Below are positions 24,043 through 33,190 of a DNA stretch of 64,000 nucleotides, piece by piece. The translations under genes were made by a program, and so were the position numbers. The notes beneath the pieces were generated by a model that had not been told where the DNA came from, ran no database searches, and worked only from the letters and a program-made list of their open reading frames with translations. The DNA is from CAVUDO01 sp963740255 (GTDB taxonomy: Bacteria > Actinomycetota > Actinomycetes > Mycobacteriales > Cryptosporangiaceae), in the NCBI GenBank assembly GCA_963740255.1, contig CAVUDO010000005.1, positions 254,804 to 318,803 of the forward strand. The letters are read 5' to 3'. The first letter of the stretch is position 1, and each line of letters starts with the position of its first letter.

Positions 24043-24998
24043 CGGAAAGCTCCAGTCGTACGGTGGTTGCGGTCACGATGGGCCCGTGGCCGCGGGGGCG
24101 GCACCGGGTCGTATCCACCGGGATGGAACGGATGGCACCGCAGGAGGCGCCAGACGGCGAGGCCGAGGCCCCGGACCGAACCGTGGGTGCCCAGCGCCTC
24201 TAACGCGTACGCACTACAGCTCGGGTGAAAACGGCAGCGGGCCGGCAGGCCCGGGCTGATCCAGCGTCGGTAGAACCGGATCGGTCTGCTCAGCACCGCA
24301 ACAGCCCGACGACTCCCATGATGCCCGCTCACTGCCAGAGCACCCGCTGCGGCGTCGCCGGCCGGCTCGCGCGCCACGCCGCCGGCCGGCTCGCGCGCCG
24401 CCGCGCCGGCCACCTCTGTCCCGCCGGCGGCGGTCCTGAGCGCGGTTCCGAGCGCGGTTCCGAGCGCGGTTCCGAGCGCGGTTCCGGCGGCTCCCGTGTC
24501 GGCGGCCGGACGGTCGTCGCGCGCGCCAGCGTCGCACGCAGAGGTCCCGGCCGAGCGGGTGGGGACAGGCGGGGTCACAGCACGACCCCCGACGGACTGG
24601 CCCAGGCGGCGCAGGGCCTCGTCGAGGTCGCGGCCGAGCACGTCGGAGGAACGTCCCGCGGCGGCTGGGAGCGCCCGTACCACGAGCTGGGTTCCGGGCG
24701 GCAGCGTCGCCAGGCGATCGCGGACGAGGTGGCGCAGTTGCCGCGCGACCCGGTGCCGCACCACGGAGTTGCCCACCGCCCGCGACACCACGAAGCCCGC
24801 CCGGCTGGGTCCCGGCCAGGAGAGCGCTTCGTCGAGGTCCGCGGCCGGAGGGTCGGACAGGACGTCCCGGCGGGCCGGGGCAGGAGCGTGGGGCGGCAGC
24901 AGGTGGACGACAAGCGACCCGCGGCCGGCGCGGCGTCCGCCGCGCACCGCCCGGGTGAACTCGTCGCGGCGTCGCAGCCGCGCATGCGCCGCGAGCAC
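24024..24998 (-). CDS. rnpA: RNase P protein component fused in frame to YidD
   Basis: 324 residues in one uninterrupted frame. Residues about 1-140 are RnpA (LRRRDEFTRAVRGGRR; RAGFVVSRAVGNSVVRHRVARQLRHL), the protein subunit of RNase P that matures tRNA 5' ends. Residues about 233-305 are YidD, a membrane-insertion helper (RPIRFYRRWISPGLPARCRF; PSCSAYALEALGTHG; LLRCHPFHPGGYDP). Between them is a roughly 90-residue Ala/Gly-rich linker encoded by short DNA repeats. The two are normally separate overlapping genes. A GTG within the frame (VLSRPIRF) could still start a separate YidD, but no good Shine-Dalgarno sequence precedes it. GTG 24998 has GGAGGAGG just upstream. Confidence 0.85.
   Translation of the reverse strand: MLAAHARLRRRDEFTRAVRGGRRAGRGSLVVHLLPPHAPAPARRDVLSDPPAADLDEALSWPGPSRAGFVVSRAVGNSVVRHRVARQLRHLVRDRLATLPPGTQLVVRALPAAAGRSSDVLGRDLDEALRRLGQSVGGRAVTPPVPTRSAGTSACDAGARDDRPAADTGAAGTALGTALGTALGTALRTAAGGTEVAGAAAREPAGGVAREPAGDAAAGALAVSGHHGSRRAVAVLSRPIRFYRRWISPGLPARCRFHPSCSAYALEALGTHGSVRGLGLAVWRLLRCHPFHPGGYDPVPPPRPRAHRDRNHRTTGAFRWISSP
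24438..24485. repeat. 12-bp tandem repeat, four perfect copies
   Basis: GAGCGCGGTTCC repeated four times without change, in the linker of the rnpA-yidD frame (read as repeated GTAL). A 19-bp repeat with 24-bp period lies nearby at 24357-24375 and 24381-24399. Twelve is a multiple of three, so copy-number change keeps the frame. Confidence 0.9.
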
Positions 24999-25013
24999 GC
25001 CGCCTCCTCCGGT

Positions 25014-25151
25014 TCAGGCAGACAGGCGCGAGCGGCCCTTGAGGCGCCGGGCAGCGATGATGGCGCGGCCCGCGCGGGTGCGCATCCGCAACCGGAACCC
25101 GTGGGTCTTCGCGCGGCGGCGGTTGTTCGGCTGGAAGGTGCGCTTGCTCAC
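25014..25151 (-). CDS. rpmH: 50S ribosomal protein L34
   Basis: 45 residues: VSKRTFQPNNRRRAKTHGFR at the start, then MRTRAGRAIIAARRLKGR and a C-terminal SRLSA. This is the standard bacterial L34, highly basic. The GTG start at 25151 aligns with family starts. It is 15 bp upstream of rnpA and divergent from dnaA, the invariant arrangement beside bacterial origins. Confidence 0.97.
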   Translation of the reverse strand: MSKRTFQPNNRRRAKTHGFRLRMRTRAGRAIIAARRLKGRSRLSA

Positions 25152-25607
25152 GTCAAGGTCTCCGATACGACTGGCGGAAGGCTGCGGTGCGTCACCGCAC
25201 GGTCTGGCGGCCCTGGACCTCGTTGGGAATGTCGACTCGGCCGACCCACCCGAGTAGCTGGACGGTGTTCCACAGAAGCCGACGTCCAGAGAAGGCCATA
25301 GACCGTGCCAGCGTACGCGACCCCTCTACCAGCGGCAAACGCGGCCCGGACGGCGGCGCGCGGGTCCGCCGGGCCGTTTTCAGGATCGCCCCAAGGTGTC
25401 CCACCACCCTGTGGACAACTCCTTGTTCGAAGTCCACAGCCGCTGTTAACCTGCCCGTTTGCTGGTGTTACGTCGCGGCCGGTCAGGTCGTTACCCGCCG
25501 GTCGCCTCCACCGACCGGACCTGATCTGATGGGCCTCGACCGCGACCTGCGGAAACGGCTTCGCGTGGGCATCCGGGGGGTGGCCCCGTGCGAGGAGCCA
25601 CATCCTT
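25152..25607. promoter_or_regulatory. rpmH-dnaA intergenic region with DnaA boxes
   Basis: 456 bases between divergent rpmH and dnaA, containing both promoters. A perfect DnaA box (TGTGGACAA, i.e. TTGTCCACA on the minus strand) lies at 25410-25418. Weaker boxes are AAGTCCACA at 25430-25438 and TGTTCCACA at 25266-25274. Autoregulation of dnaA by DnaA is likely. No gene is seen. Confidence 0.75.
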
Positions 25608-27515
25608 ATGCAGCAGCATGCACAGGGTGTGGAAACCGGTGTGGATACGTACGGCGCCGGTGGCGGCGTGCATCAGGGCAAGACCGGCAACGAGGGGGCA
25701 CTGGTGACCGGGGAGAACCTCAACCTCGACGCAGTCTGGACAGCGGCAACGGACAGTCTCGCCGACGAGGCGTTGAGCCCCCAGCAGCGCGCCTGGCTCA
25801 GGCTGACCCGCCCGCTGGCCCTGGTCGAGGACACCGCCCTGCTCGCCGCGCCCAACCAGTTCGCCAAAGAGGCGTTCGAGAGCCGACTGCGGCAGGTGAT
25901 CACCGACGCCATCTCCCGCCAGCTCGGCCGCCCGGTCAACGTGGCGGTCACCGTCCGGGTGCCGGTGGAGCAGCAGACGATGGAGCTGCGCGTCCTCGAC
26001 CTCCCGCCGGCGGGCGACCCGTTCCAGACCACGCCCTACGCCCCCCGCCCGCAGGACCAGCCCGACTGGTACGGCCAGCCAGACGACGGCTACCGCCCGG
26101 ACGGCTACCCGCCGGAGTCCCAGGACGGCGACGGCCACCGGTTCGGCCGGGTGGGCGGCTACGCACCGGGGGAGTCCGCGGCCACCGACGCCCAGGACGG
26201 GCACCACGCTCCGACCCCGGGCGACAACGGCCACGACGGCACGCGCGACGCAGGTTCCCCGGGCTACCCCGACGACCACTACCGCACCGAGCCCTACCCG
26301 TACGTCGACAAGCGGTCCGGTGCCTACGACGCGTTCGAGGTCGGCGCCACCCACGACACCCCGTACGACGGCGCCGGCCAGCAGCCCCGGTCCTACGGCG
26401 ACGCCGGCCGCGGCGGCCGGGTCGTGGACATGCCCAGCCGCGGCACCGGACGGACCCGGCCGGCGGCCCGCCCCACCGAGCCGGCCCGGCTCAACCCGAA
26501 GTACACGTTCGAGACCTTCGTCATCGGCTCGTCCAACCGGTTCGCCCACGCCGCCGCGGTGGCGGTCGCCGAGGCGCCGGCCAAGGCCTACAACCCGCTG
26601 TTCGTCTACGGCGGCTCTGGGCTGGGCAAGACCCACCTGCTGCACGCGATCGGCCACTACGCCCAGCATCTGGGCAACGCCCGCACCGTGCGCTACGTCT
26701 CCACCGAGGAGTTCACCAACGACTTCATCAACTCCGTCCGGGACGACAAGACGCAGGCGTTCCAGCGCCGCTACCGCGACCTCGACATCCTGCTCGTCGA
26801 CGACATCCAGTTCCTGGAGAGCCGCGAGCGGACGCAGGAGGAGTTCTTCCACACGTTCAACACCCTCCACAACGCCAACAAGCAGATCGTGATCTCCTCC
26901 GACCGCTCGCCCAAGCAGCTCTCGACGTTGGAGGAGCGGCTGCGGACGCGGTTCGAGTGGGGCCTGCTCACCGACATCCAGCCGCCCGACCTGGAGACCC
27001 GGATCGCGATCCTGCGCAAGAAGGCGGCCCAGGAACGCCTGGCCGCGCCGCCGGAGGTGCTGGAGTTCATCGCCAGCAAGATCCAGTCCAACATCCGCGA
27101 GCTCGAGGGCGCGCTGATCCGGGTGACGGCGTTCGCCAGCCTCAACCGGCAGCCGGTGGACGTGGGCCTGGCCGAGGTGGTCCTCAAGGACCTCATCCCC
27201 GAGGGCGGCGGGCCCGAGATCACCGCGGCCGCCATCATGGCCGCCACCGCGGAGTACTTCAGCCTCTCGATGGACGACCTGTGCGGCCAGTCCCGGTCCC
27301 GGCTGCTGGTGAACGCCCGGCAGGTGGCCATGTACCTCTGCCGCGAGCTCACCGACCTCTCGCTGCCCCGGATCGGCCAGGCCTTCGGCAACCGCGACCA
27401 CACCACGGTGATGCACGCCGACCGCAAGATCCGTCAGATGATGGCTGAGAAGCGGTCGCTGTACAACCAGATCGCCGAGCTGACGAACCGGATCAAACAG
27501 CGCGCCCAGGCCTGA
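25608..27515 (+). CDS. dnaA: Chromosomal replication initiator DnaA
   Basis: 635 residues. Domain I is at about 40-115 (VWTAATDSLADEALSPQQRAW and following). A long, acidic, Tyr/Asp/Gly-rich domain II linker spans about 125-285, as in Streptomyces. The AAA+ domain III has GGSGLGKTHLLHAIGHYAQH, LLVDDIQF and SSDRSPKQL. Domain IV has the DnaA-box-reading helix GNRDHTTVMHADRKI. ATG 25608 has GAGGAG 10 nt upstream; a GTG at 25704 (GAGGGGG about 6 nt upstream), just before the homology, is an alternative start. Two DnaA-box-like motifs (25628-25636, 25640-25648) lie at the 5' end of the frame. Confidence 0.96.
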   Translation: MQQHAQGVETGVDTYGAGGGVHQGKTGNEGALVTGENLNLDAVWTAATDSLADEALSPQQRAWLRLTRPLALVEDTALLAAPNQFAKEAFESRLRQVITDAISRQLGRPVNVAVTVRVPVEQQTMELRVLDLPPAGDPFQTTPYAPRPQDQPDWYGQPDDGYRPDGYPPESQDGDGHRFGRVGGYAPGESAATDAQDGHHAPTPGDNGHDGTRDAGSPGYPDDHYRTEPYPYVDKRSGAYDAFEVGATHDTPYDGAGQQPRSYGDAGRGGRVVDMPSRGTGRTRPAARPTEPARLNPKYTFETFVIGSSNRFAHAAAVAVAEAPAKAYNPLFVYGGSGLGKTHLLHAIGHYAQHLGNARTVRYVSTEEFTNDFINSVRDDKTQAFQRRYRDLDILLVDDIQFLESRERTQEEFFHTFNTLHNANKQIVISSDRSPKQLSTLEERLRTRFEWGLLTDIQPPDLETRIAILRKKAAQERLAAPPEVLEFIASKIQSNIRELEGALIRVTAFASLNRQPVDVGLAEVVLKDLIPEGGGPEITAAAIMAATAEYFSLSMDDLCGQSRSRLLVNARQVAMYLCRELTDLSLPRIGQAFGNRDHTTVMHADRKIRQMMAEKRSLYNQIAELTNRIKQRAQA

Positions 27516-28137
27516 CCGGGCATTCCCCGACACGTTCGGCGGAAACACGCTGTGAAGCTGGTTAACTACTTTCCGCTTTGTCCTTCCTTGTCCATCGACG
27601 CCGTGTCGTCGGTGCACAGGCTGGGGAAAACTCTGTGGACAACCCGGGGGTTGCCTGGGGTGAACCTGTGGGCGCCGCTGTGGTCGGCCTGTGCATACCA
27701 GGGGACAACCGGGCGGCGTCCACAGCGCACGCTGCCCGTCCCCCGCCGGCCACACACGGCGTCCACATGCCCATTCAGGCTCCGACCAGCCAGGACAGCG
27801 TTCGTCCCCCGTTTCCACAACACCTACTACTACGACGAGACGTATATCTGGGAAGTCAATGAACGGCAGTAGGTGCTGGGGAAGGTGGGGACAGACCGAT
27901 CCGAGCGCACTGGACCCCCGATGCCCGTGGTGTGCGGCCGCTGGCGGCGACCGCGGTGTCGCGTCGGGAACGACATCGCGATACCGGCCGACCAACGCCC
28001 CCGTTGGTCAGACCGGCGGGGTACCGTCGGCTCCCCGGCCGAACTTCCGCACACCGGCCCGTCCGTAGAGTCCGTCCTCACCAGGCACCACCGCTGCCCG
28101 CAGCAGCCGGCACCAGACACACCGCAGGAGGCGAGGA
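27516..28137. other. oriC: Probable chromosomal origin oriC
   Basis: 622 bases between dnaA and dnaN with no gene. A perfect DnaA box is on the minus strand at 27634-27642 (TGTGGACAA). Boxes with 7 of 9 matches are at 27588, 27700, 27716, 27759 and 27811. Directly after the last box lies an AT-richer stretch starting CTACTACTACGACGAGACG (from 27824) and continuing through TATATC. On the complementary strand the CTA/CGA triplets read as consecutive DnaA-trios, the expected unwinding module. The right 240 bases carry the dnaN promoter area. Confidence 0.88.
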
Positions 28138-29280
28138 ATGAAGTTCCGGGTCGAGCGCGAGTCACTCGCGGACGCCGTCGCGTGGACCGCCAAGAGCCTG
28201 CCTGCCCGCCCGCCGGTGCCAGTGCTCGCCGGCGTGCTGCTCGACACGTCGAACGACCGGCTCACGGTGTCCGGGTTCGACTACGAGGTGTCCAGCCAGA
28301 TGGGCGTCGACGTCTCCACCGAGGCACCCGGCCGGGTGCTGGTGTCCGGACGGCTGCTCGCCGAGATCACCCGGGCGCTGCCGCACCATCCGGTGCAGAT
28401 CGAGGTCGAGGGCGCCCGGGCCGAGATCACCTGCGGCACGGCCCGGTTCACGCTCCCCACCATGCCGGTGGAGGACTACCCGACGCTGCCGGAGATGCCG
28501 TCGGTAGCCGGCGCCGTGGACGCCGACGAGTTCGCGGCCGCGGTCGACCAGGTGGTGGTCGCCGCCGGCCGGGACGACACGCTGCCGGTGCTCACCGGCG
28601 TCCGGGTCGAGATGGAGGGCGACCGCCTCACCATGCTCGCCACCGACCGGTACCGGCTCGCCGTGCGCGAGCTGACCTGGCGGCCGGGCGAGACCGACGC
28701 CAGCCGCAGCGCCCTGGTGCCGGCGCGGACGCTGTCCGACACCGCCCGGGCGATGGGCGGCAGCGGCCAGGACGTGACGATCGCGCTGAGCCAGGGCGGG
28801 GTCGGCGAGGGCCTGGTCGGGTTCTCCGGTGCGGGTCGCCGCACCACCACCCGGCTGCTCGACGGCGACTTCCCCAAGGTGCGCTCGCTGTTCCCCGACA
28901 CCCACGCCGCCCAGGCCAGGGTGCCCGCCGCCGCGATGACCGAGGTCGTGAAGCGCATCTCGCTGGTGGCCGACCGCAACACCCCGGTGCGGCTGAGCTT
29001 CACCGAGGGCCTGCTCACCGTGGAGGCCGGCGGCAGTGACGACGCCCGGGCCTCGGAGTCGATGGACGCCGCCTACTCCGGCGAGGAGCTGCAGATCGCG
29101 TTCAACCCCCAGTTCCTGCTCGACGGGCTGAAGGCGATCAACGCCGAGCTGGCGGTGCTGTCGTTCACCACCGCCACGAAGCCGGCGGTGCTCACCGGTG
29201 AGGCGGCCGATGCCGAGTCCAAGCCGGTGAACGAGAGCGCCTACCGCTACCTGCTGATGCCCGTGCGGGTCTCGCACTGA
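28138..29280 (+). CDS. dnaN: DNA polymerase III sliding clamp (beta subunit)
   Basis: 380 residues, three repeated clamp domains (VERESLADAVAWTAKSLPAR; VDADEFAAAVDQVVVAAGRD; VPAAAMTEVVKRISLVADRN). The end YRYLLMPVRVSH is typical of actinobacterial DnaN. It forms a ring dimer on DNA that tethers polymerase. ATG 28138 is preceded by AGGAGG. It directly follows oriC; gnd, recF and dciA follow downstream. Confidence 0.97.
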   Translation: MKFRVERESLADAVAWTAKSLPARPPVPVLAGVLLDTSNDRLTVSGFDYEVSSQMGVDVSTEAPGRVLVSGRLLAEITRALPHHPVQIEVEGARAEITCGTARFTLPTMPVEDYPTLPEMPSVAGAVDADEFAAAVDQVVVAAGRDDTLPVLTGVRVEMEGDRLTMLATDRYRLAVRELTWRPGETDASRSALVPARTLSDTARAMGGSGQDVTIALSQGGVGEGLVGFSGAGRRTTTRLLDGDFPKVRSLFPDTHAAQARVPAAAMTEVVKRISLVADRNTPVRLSFTEGLLTVEAGGSDDARASESMDAAYSGEELQIAFNPQFLLDGLKAINAELAVLSFTTATKPAVLTGEAADAESKPVNESAYRYLLMPVRVSH

Positions 29281-29475
29281 CAGCCCTGGCCGGGTGGTGT
29301 CGGCCGGCAGCGTGAAACGCCGCATCGGGGTGCCCCGCGCCGGCCCGCGTGCCGGTGGAGAGAATCGAGCCCGGGGTGCCGGGCGAAGTGTCCTGCCCGA
29401 CCGGGGAGAATCGATCCGCGCGCCGCTGCCACGGCGTCCCGCCGGGGGCACGCCACCAGGACAGGAGAGCACCTC

Positions 29476-30417
29476 ATGGAGATCGGCCTGATCGGTCTGG
29501 GCAAGATGGGCGGCAACATGCGCGAGCGGCTGCGCGCCGCCGGCCACACCGTCATCGGCTTCGACCACAACCATGAGATCAGCGACGTCGGCAGCCTGGC
29601 CGAGCTGGTGGACGCGTTCGCCAGCACCCCGCGGGTGGTGTGGGTGATGGTTCCCTCCGGGGAGCCGACCCGGACCACCGTGACCGAGCTCGGCGCCCTG
29701 CTCGCCCCCGGCGACGTCATCGTCGACGGCGGCAACTCCCGCTACACCGACGACCGGGTGCACGCCCAGGCGTTGGCCGAGAAGGGCGTCGGCTATCTCG
29801 ACGTCGGGGTCTCCGGCGGGGTGTGGGGCCTGAAGAACGGCTACGCGCTGATGGTCGGCGGGTCGGCCGAGGACGTGGCGAAGGTTCAGCCGGTCTTCGA
29901 CGCGCTCAAGCCGGCGGGCGATTCCGGATTCGTGCACGCGGGGCCGGCGGGTGCCGGGCACTTTGCCAAGATGGTCCACAATGGAATCGAGTACGGCCTG
30001 ATGCAGGCCTACGCGGAGGGCTACGAACTGCTTGCGGCGGCCGACGTGGTCGAGGACGTCACCGGTGTGCTCAAGAGCTGGACGCACGGCACGGTGGTGC
30101 GCTCCTGGCTGCTCGACCTGCTGGTGCTGGCGCTGGAGGAAGACCCCGCGCTGGAGGCGATCGCCGGCTACGTGAACGACTCCGGCGAGGGCCGGTGGAC
30201 GATCGAAGAGGCGATCGACCGCTCGGTGCCCGTGCCGGTGATCAGCGCCGCGCTGTTCGCCCGGTTCTCCTCCCGGCAGGACGACTCGCCGGCGATGAAG
30301 GCCGTCGCGGCGCTGCGCAACCAGTTCGGCGGCCACGCGGTCACCAAGGCCACGGCCCGGGCCGCCGCCGCGATCGCCGAGGGCGCCGGCGGACCAGGCC
30401 CCACCACCGACACCTGA
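29476..30417 (+). CDS. gnd: 6-phosphogluconate dehydrogenase, decarboxylating (short type)
   Basis: 313 residues. NAD(P)-binding GLIGLGKMGGNM at the start, then VIVDGGNSRY, the substrate-binding DVGVSGGVWGLKNGYALMVGG, and the catalytic lysine region GAGHFAKMVHNGIEYG. It oxidatively decarboxylates 6-phosphogluconate to ribulose 5-phosphate. The length fits the short GntZ/YqeC-like class rather than the 470-residue type. ATG 29476 has AGGAGAG 7 nt upstream. Its place between dnaN and recF is common in actinobacteria. The 195-bp gap upstream shows no gene. Confidence 0.94.
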   Translation: MEIGLIGLGKMGGNMRERLRAAGHTVIGFDHNHEISDVGSLAELVDAFASTPRVVWVMVPSGEPTRTTVTELGALLAPGDVIVDGGNSRYTDDRVHAQALAEKGVGYLDVGVSGGVWGLKNGYALMVGGSAEDVAKVQPVFDALKPAGDSGFVHAGPAGAGHFAKMVHNGIEYGLMQAYAEGYELLAAADVVEDVTGVLKSWTHGTVVRSWLLDLLVLALEEDPALEAIAGYVNDSGEGRWTIEEAIDRSVPVPVISAALFARFSSRQDDSPAMKAVAALRNQFGGHAVTKATARAAAAIAEGAGGPGPTTDT

Positions 30418-30450
30418 CCCCGGCCCCATCGATCCCCTGTGAGGTGACCC

Positions 30451-31608
30451 GTGCACGTCCGGCACCTCGCGCTGGTCGACTTCCGCAGCTACCCCGCCAT
30501 CTCGCTCGACCTCGAGCCCGGACCGAGCGTGCTGGTCGGCCCCAACGGCCATGGCAAGACCAACCTGGTCGAGGCCATCGGCTACGTCGCGACGCTCGGC
30601 AGCCACCGGGTGGCCACCGACGCGCCCCTGGTGCGGCACGGGGCGACCTCGGCGGTGGTGCGGTGCGCGGTCGTCCAGGACGCGCGCGAGCTGCTGGTGG
30701 AGGTCGAGATCGTCCCCGGCAAGGCCAACCGGGCCCGGCTGAACCGGTCGCCGGTGTCCCGGCCGCGCGACGTGCTCGGTGCCCTGCGCACGGTGTTGTT
30801 CGCGCCGGAGGACCTGGCGCTGGTCCGCGGCGACCCGTCCGAACGCCGACGCTTCGTCGACGACCTGCTGGTGGCCCGGTCGCCCCGGTACGCCGCCGTG
30901 CGGGCCGACTACGACCGGGTGCTGCGGCAACGCAACGCGCTGCTGAAGACCGCGTCGGTGGCCCGGCGGGCCCAGCGCGGCGGCGCGGACTCCACCGACC
31001 TGCGCACGCTGGACGTCTGGGACGGCCACCTGGCCGGGCACGGTGCCGAGCTGCTGTCCGGACGGATCGCGGCCCTGGCCGCGCTGGCGCCCTATGTCGA
31101 GAAGGCCTACGACGCGGTCGCGGCCGGCCGCGGCCGGGCCCGGCTCGGGTACGCGTCGTCGCTGGCCGAGGGCGACCCCGTCGCGCTGTCCGAACTGTCC
31201 GCCGACCGCGAGGTGCTGGTGGCCCAGCTGCTGGAAGGCTTCGCCCGGGTGCGTCCGCAGGAGGTCGACCGCGGCGTGACGCTGGTCGGCCCGCACCGCG
31301 ACGACCTGGTGCTGATGCTCGGCGACCTGCCCGCCAAGGGCTACGCCAGCCACGGCGAGTCGTGGTCGTACGCCCTGGCGCTGCGGCTGGCCAGCTACGA
31401 CCTGCTCTGCTCCGACGGCGGCGAGCCGGTGCTGATCCTCGACGACGTGTTCGCGGAGCTGGACACCGGCCGCCGCGAGCGCTTGGCTGAGCTGGTGGGA
31501 CAAGCCACCCAGCCGCTGGTCACCGCCGCCGTCGCCGCCGACGTGCCGGAGGCGCTGCAGGGCGCCCGGTTCGACGTCGCCGCCGGGGAGGTCCGCCGTG
31601 TCCGATGA
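30451..31608 (+). CDS. recF: DNA replication/repair protein RecF
   Basis: 385 residues. Walker A GPNGHGKTNLVEAIGYV near residue 30, DVLGALRTVLFAPEDLALV, a signature-like region QEVDRGVTLVGPHRDDL, and Walker B LILDDVFAELD followed by RERLAELV. SMC-like ATPase that helps load RecA at single-stranded gaps. GTG 30451 has GAGGTG upstream. Its 3' end overlaps dciA by 11 bp. Confidence 0.96.
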   Translation: MHVRHLALVDFRSYPAISLDLEPGPSVLVGPNGHGKTNLVEAIGYVATLGSHRVATDAPLVRHGATSAVVRCAVVQDARELLVEVEIVPGKANRARLNRSPVSRPRDVLGALRTVLFAPEDLALVRGDPSERRRFVDDLLVARSPRYAAVRADYDRVLRQRNALLKTASVARRAQRGGADSTDLRTLDVWDGHLAGHGAELLSGRIAALAALAPYVEKAYDAVAAGRGRARLGYASSLAEGDPVALSELSADREVLVAQLLEGFARVRPQEVDRGVTLVGPHRDDLVLMLGDLPAKGYASHGESWSYALALRLASYDLLCSDGGEPVLILDDVFAELDTGRRERLAELVGQATQPLVTAAVAADVPEALQGARFDVAAGEVRRVR

Positions 31609-32284
31609 CGATGGTCCGCCGCGGCGCGGGGAACGGTCGGGCGAGCTGGGTGGGGCCGGACGGCAGGACGCGGTGGGCCGGGCCGCGGTGCCCGCGGCAG
31701 TGCCGGAGCCGCCGGCATCCGCCGGCGAACCGGCAGGCGCGCCGCCCGCGCCGCCCGCCGCCGAGCTCGCCGCGTCCGCCGCGGTGCCGGCCGCCCGGGG
31801 TCCGCAGCTGGCCCGGGCTGCGCTGGAGGCCGCGCGCGCGACCGGCCGCAGCCACAGCGCCAAGACCCGCGACCCGGGAAGCGGCCAGAGCCTGCGCCGC
31901 CGCCGCTGGAGCGGTGCCGGCGCCGACCCGCGCGATCCGCAGCTACTGGGCGGCCTGGTGCGGAGGATGGTGCGCGACCGCGGCTGGGAGAAGACCGCGG
32001 CCGACGCCCGGGTGCTCGGGGACTGGCCGGCCCTGGTCGGCGCCGACATCGCGGCGAAGTGCGCTCCGGTGGGTCTGCGCGATGGCGAGTTGACCCTGCA
32101 GGCCGAGTCCACGGCCTGGGCCACCCAGCTCCGGCTGCTCGCGCCACGGCTGCTCGCCACCCTTGCCGGCGAACTGGGTGCCGGCGTGGTGAAGCGGATC
32201 CACGTCCACGGGCCGAGCGGCCCGAGCTGGAAACGCGGACGCCTGGCCGTCCGCGGCCGCGGCCCCCGCGACACCTACGGCTGA
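31598..32284 (+). CDS. dciA: DciA-type (DUF721) replicative helicase loader
   Basis: 228 residues. The N-terminal about 105 residues are disordered, Ala/Pro-rich; the DUF721 domain follows (about 110-200: LLGGLVRRMVRDRGWEKTAA, VLGDWPALVGADIAAKCAPV, GELTLQAESTAWATQL). DciA loads the DnaB helicase in bacteria lacking DnaC. Overlap with recF indicates coupling. Matches the position of Rv0004. Confidence 0.9.
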   Translation: MSDDDGPPRRGERSGELGGAGRQDAVGRAAVPAAVPEPPASAGEPAGAPPAPPAAELAASAAVPAARGPQLARAALEAARATGRSHSAKTRDPGSGQSLRRRRWSGAGADPRDPQLLGGLVRRMVRDRGWEKTAADARVLGDWPALVGADIAAKCAPVGLRDGELTLQAESTAWATQLRLLAPRLLATLAGELGAGVVKRIHVHGPSGPSWKRGRLAVRGRGPRDTYG

Positions 32285-32362
32285 CCCCGCTTCGACGAAC
32301 AGGAGATGGGACGGCCGACCCTCGGTCCACTTAGGCGGGTTGACGCTGGCTAGGGTGGCCCG

Positions 32363-32623
32363 GTGTCGCAGTCGATTCTGGTCAAGGCCGCCGTGCTGCG
32401 GTCGCTACGGGACGCGGAGGCGTACGTCGAGAGCCTGGCGGCACTGCGCCGGCAGGTCCACGCCGAGGTCGCAGTGGTGACCAGGGAGGCCGGCGGCAGC
32501 GCGAGCGGCACCGACCGACGGGCGGTGGCCGAACTGCACGCCGCTGTGGCAGAACTCGACGGACTGATCGGCGGCGTGCGGCGGGCCGTGGCGGACGGCC
32601 GCCGGTTCGCCGACGCCCTCTAG
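32363..32623 (+). CDS. Small helical protein of unknown function
   Basis: 86 residues, apparently all alpha-helical (AAVLRSLRDAEAYVESLAAL; AVAELHAAVAELDGLIGGV), with no signal peptide or cysteines. It is followed 15 bp later by another helical protein, so the two probably act together. The size and helix-pair shape are reminiscent of ESX/WXG100-type secretion partners, but there is no WXG motif and no secretion gene nearby, so no function is assigned. GTG start at 32363. Confidence 0.6.
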   Translation: MSQSILVKAAVLRSLRDAEAYVESLAALRRQVHAEVAVVTREAGGSASGTDRRAVAELHAAVAELDGLIGGVRRAVADGRRFADAL

Positions 32624-32638
32624 GGCTGGAGGAGGGAC

Positions 32639-33133
32639 GTGGCGTCAGACCTGGAGGCGATCGCCGCCCGGATCCGCGCGCTCGCCGCCCGGGCCGACCA
32701 GCACCGGGCCGACCTGCCGCGGATCGGTGCCGGCCTGCGTTCCGCCGCCCACGCCATCGCCGCGGTGAGCCATCCGGGCGCCCTCGGCCCAGGCGCCCCG
32801 AGCCCGGACCACGTGATCGCCCAGTTGCTCCAGGTCGCCCGCACCACCCCCGACGCCGTGGCCAAACTGCACACCGCGGCCTCCACCCTGCGCACCTTCG
32901 CCGACTCCCTCGCCACCGGCGCCACGACCGCGAGGTCGACGGACACCCGCCCGAGCGTCGCGGCCTCGAGCGGCTTCGCCGCCCCTGCCGCTTCCGAATC
33001 AGACGTCGCCACGGGCCCCGAGGCGGTGGCCGCGGAACCCGGCCGCCCCGGGCCGTCGGGCACGCACGTGGCCGAAGAACGCCCGAGCGAGGAAGAACGC
33101 CGGGAGAATTCCGACACCGACAACGCGACCTGA
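32639..33133 (+). CDS. Helical protein of unknown function with disordered tail
   Basis: 164 residues. The first about 100 are helical (LEAIAARIRALAARADQHR; VIAQLLQVARTTPDAVAKL), the rest Ala/Ser/Glu-rich and disordered. GTG start at 32639 with GGAGGAGG just upstream. It forms a two-gene unit with the preceding 86-residue protein, and a strong terminator follows at 33152. No family recognised. Confidence 0.62.
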   Translation: MASDLEAIAARIRALAARADQHRADLPRIGAGLRSAAHAIAAVSHPGALGPGAPSPDHVIAQLLQVARTTPDAVAKLHTAASTLRTFADSLATGATTARSTDTRPSVAASSGFAAPAASESDVATGPEAVAAEPGRPGPSGTHVAEERPSEEERRENSDTDNAT

Positions 33134-33151
33134 GGACGGGGACAACGCGCA

Positions 33152-33190
33152 GGGTCGGGCACGGGATCCCGGCGACCCCGTGCCCGACCC
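33152..33190 (+). terminator. Strong hairpin terminator before gyrB
   Basis: A perfect 14-bp stem (GGGTCGGGCACGGG at 33152-33165 with 33177-33190) and 11-nt loop, 19 bp after the preceding stop codon. It separates the recF-side transcripts from gyrBA. Confidence 0.85.

Noticed and set aside
28162..32274. 1370-codon open frame on the minus strand across dnaN, gnd, recF and dciA
   Set aside because: Spans four well-recognised genes on the other strand; low-complexity His/Arg/Gly composition typical of antisense frames.
32363..33133. WXG100/ESX secretion pair
   Set aside because: Sizes and helices fit, but no WXG motif, no YxxxD signal and no ESX genes nearby.
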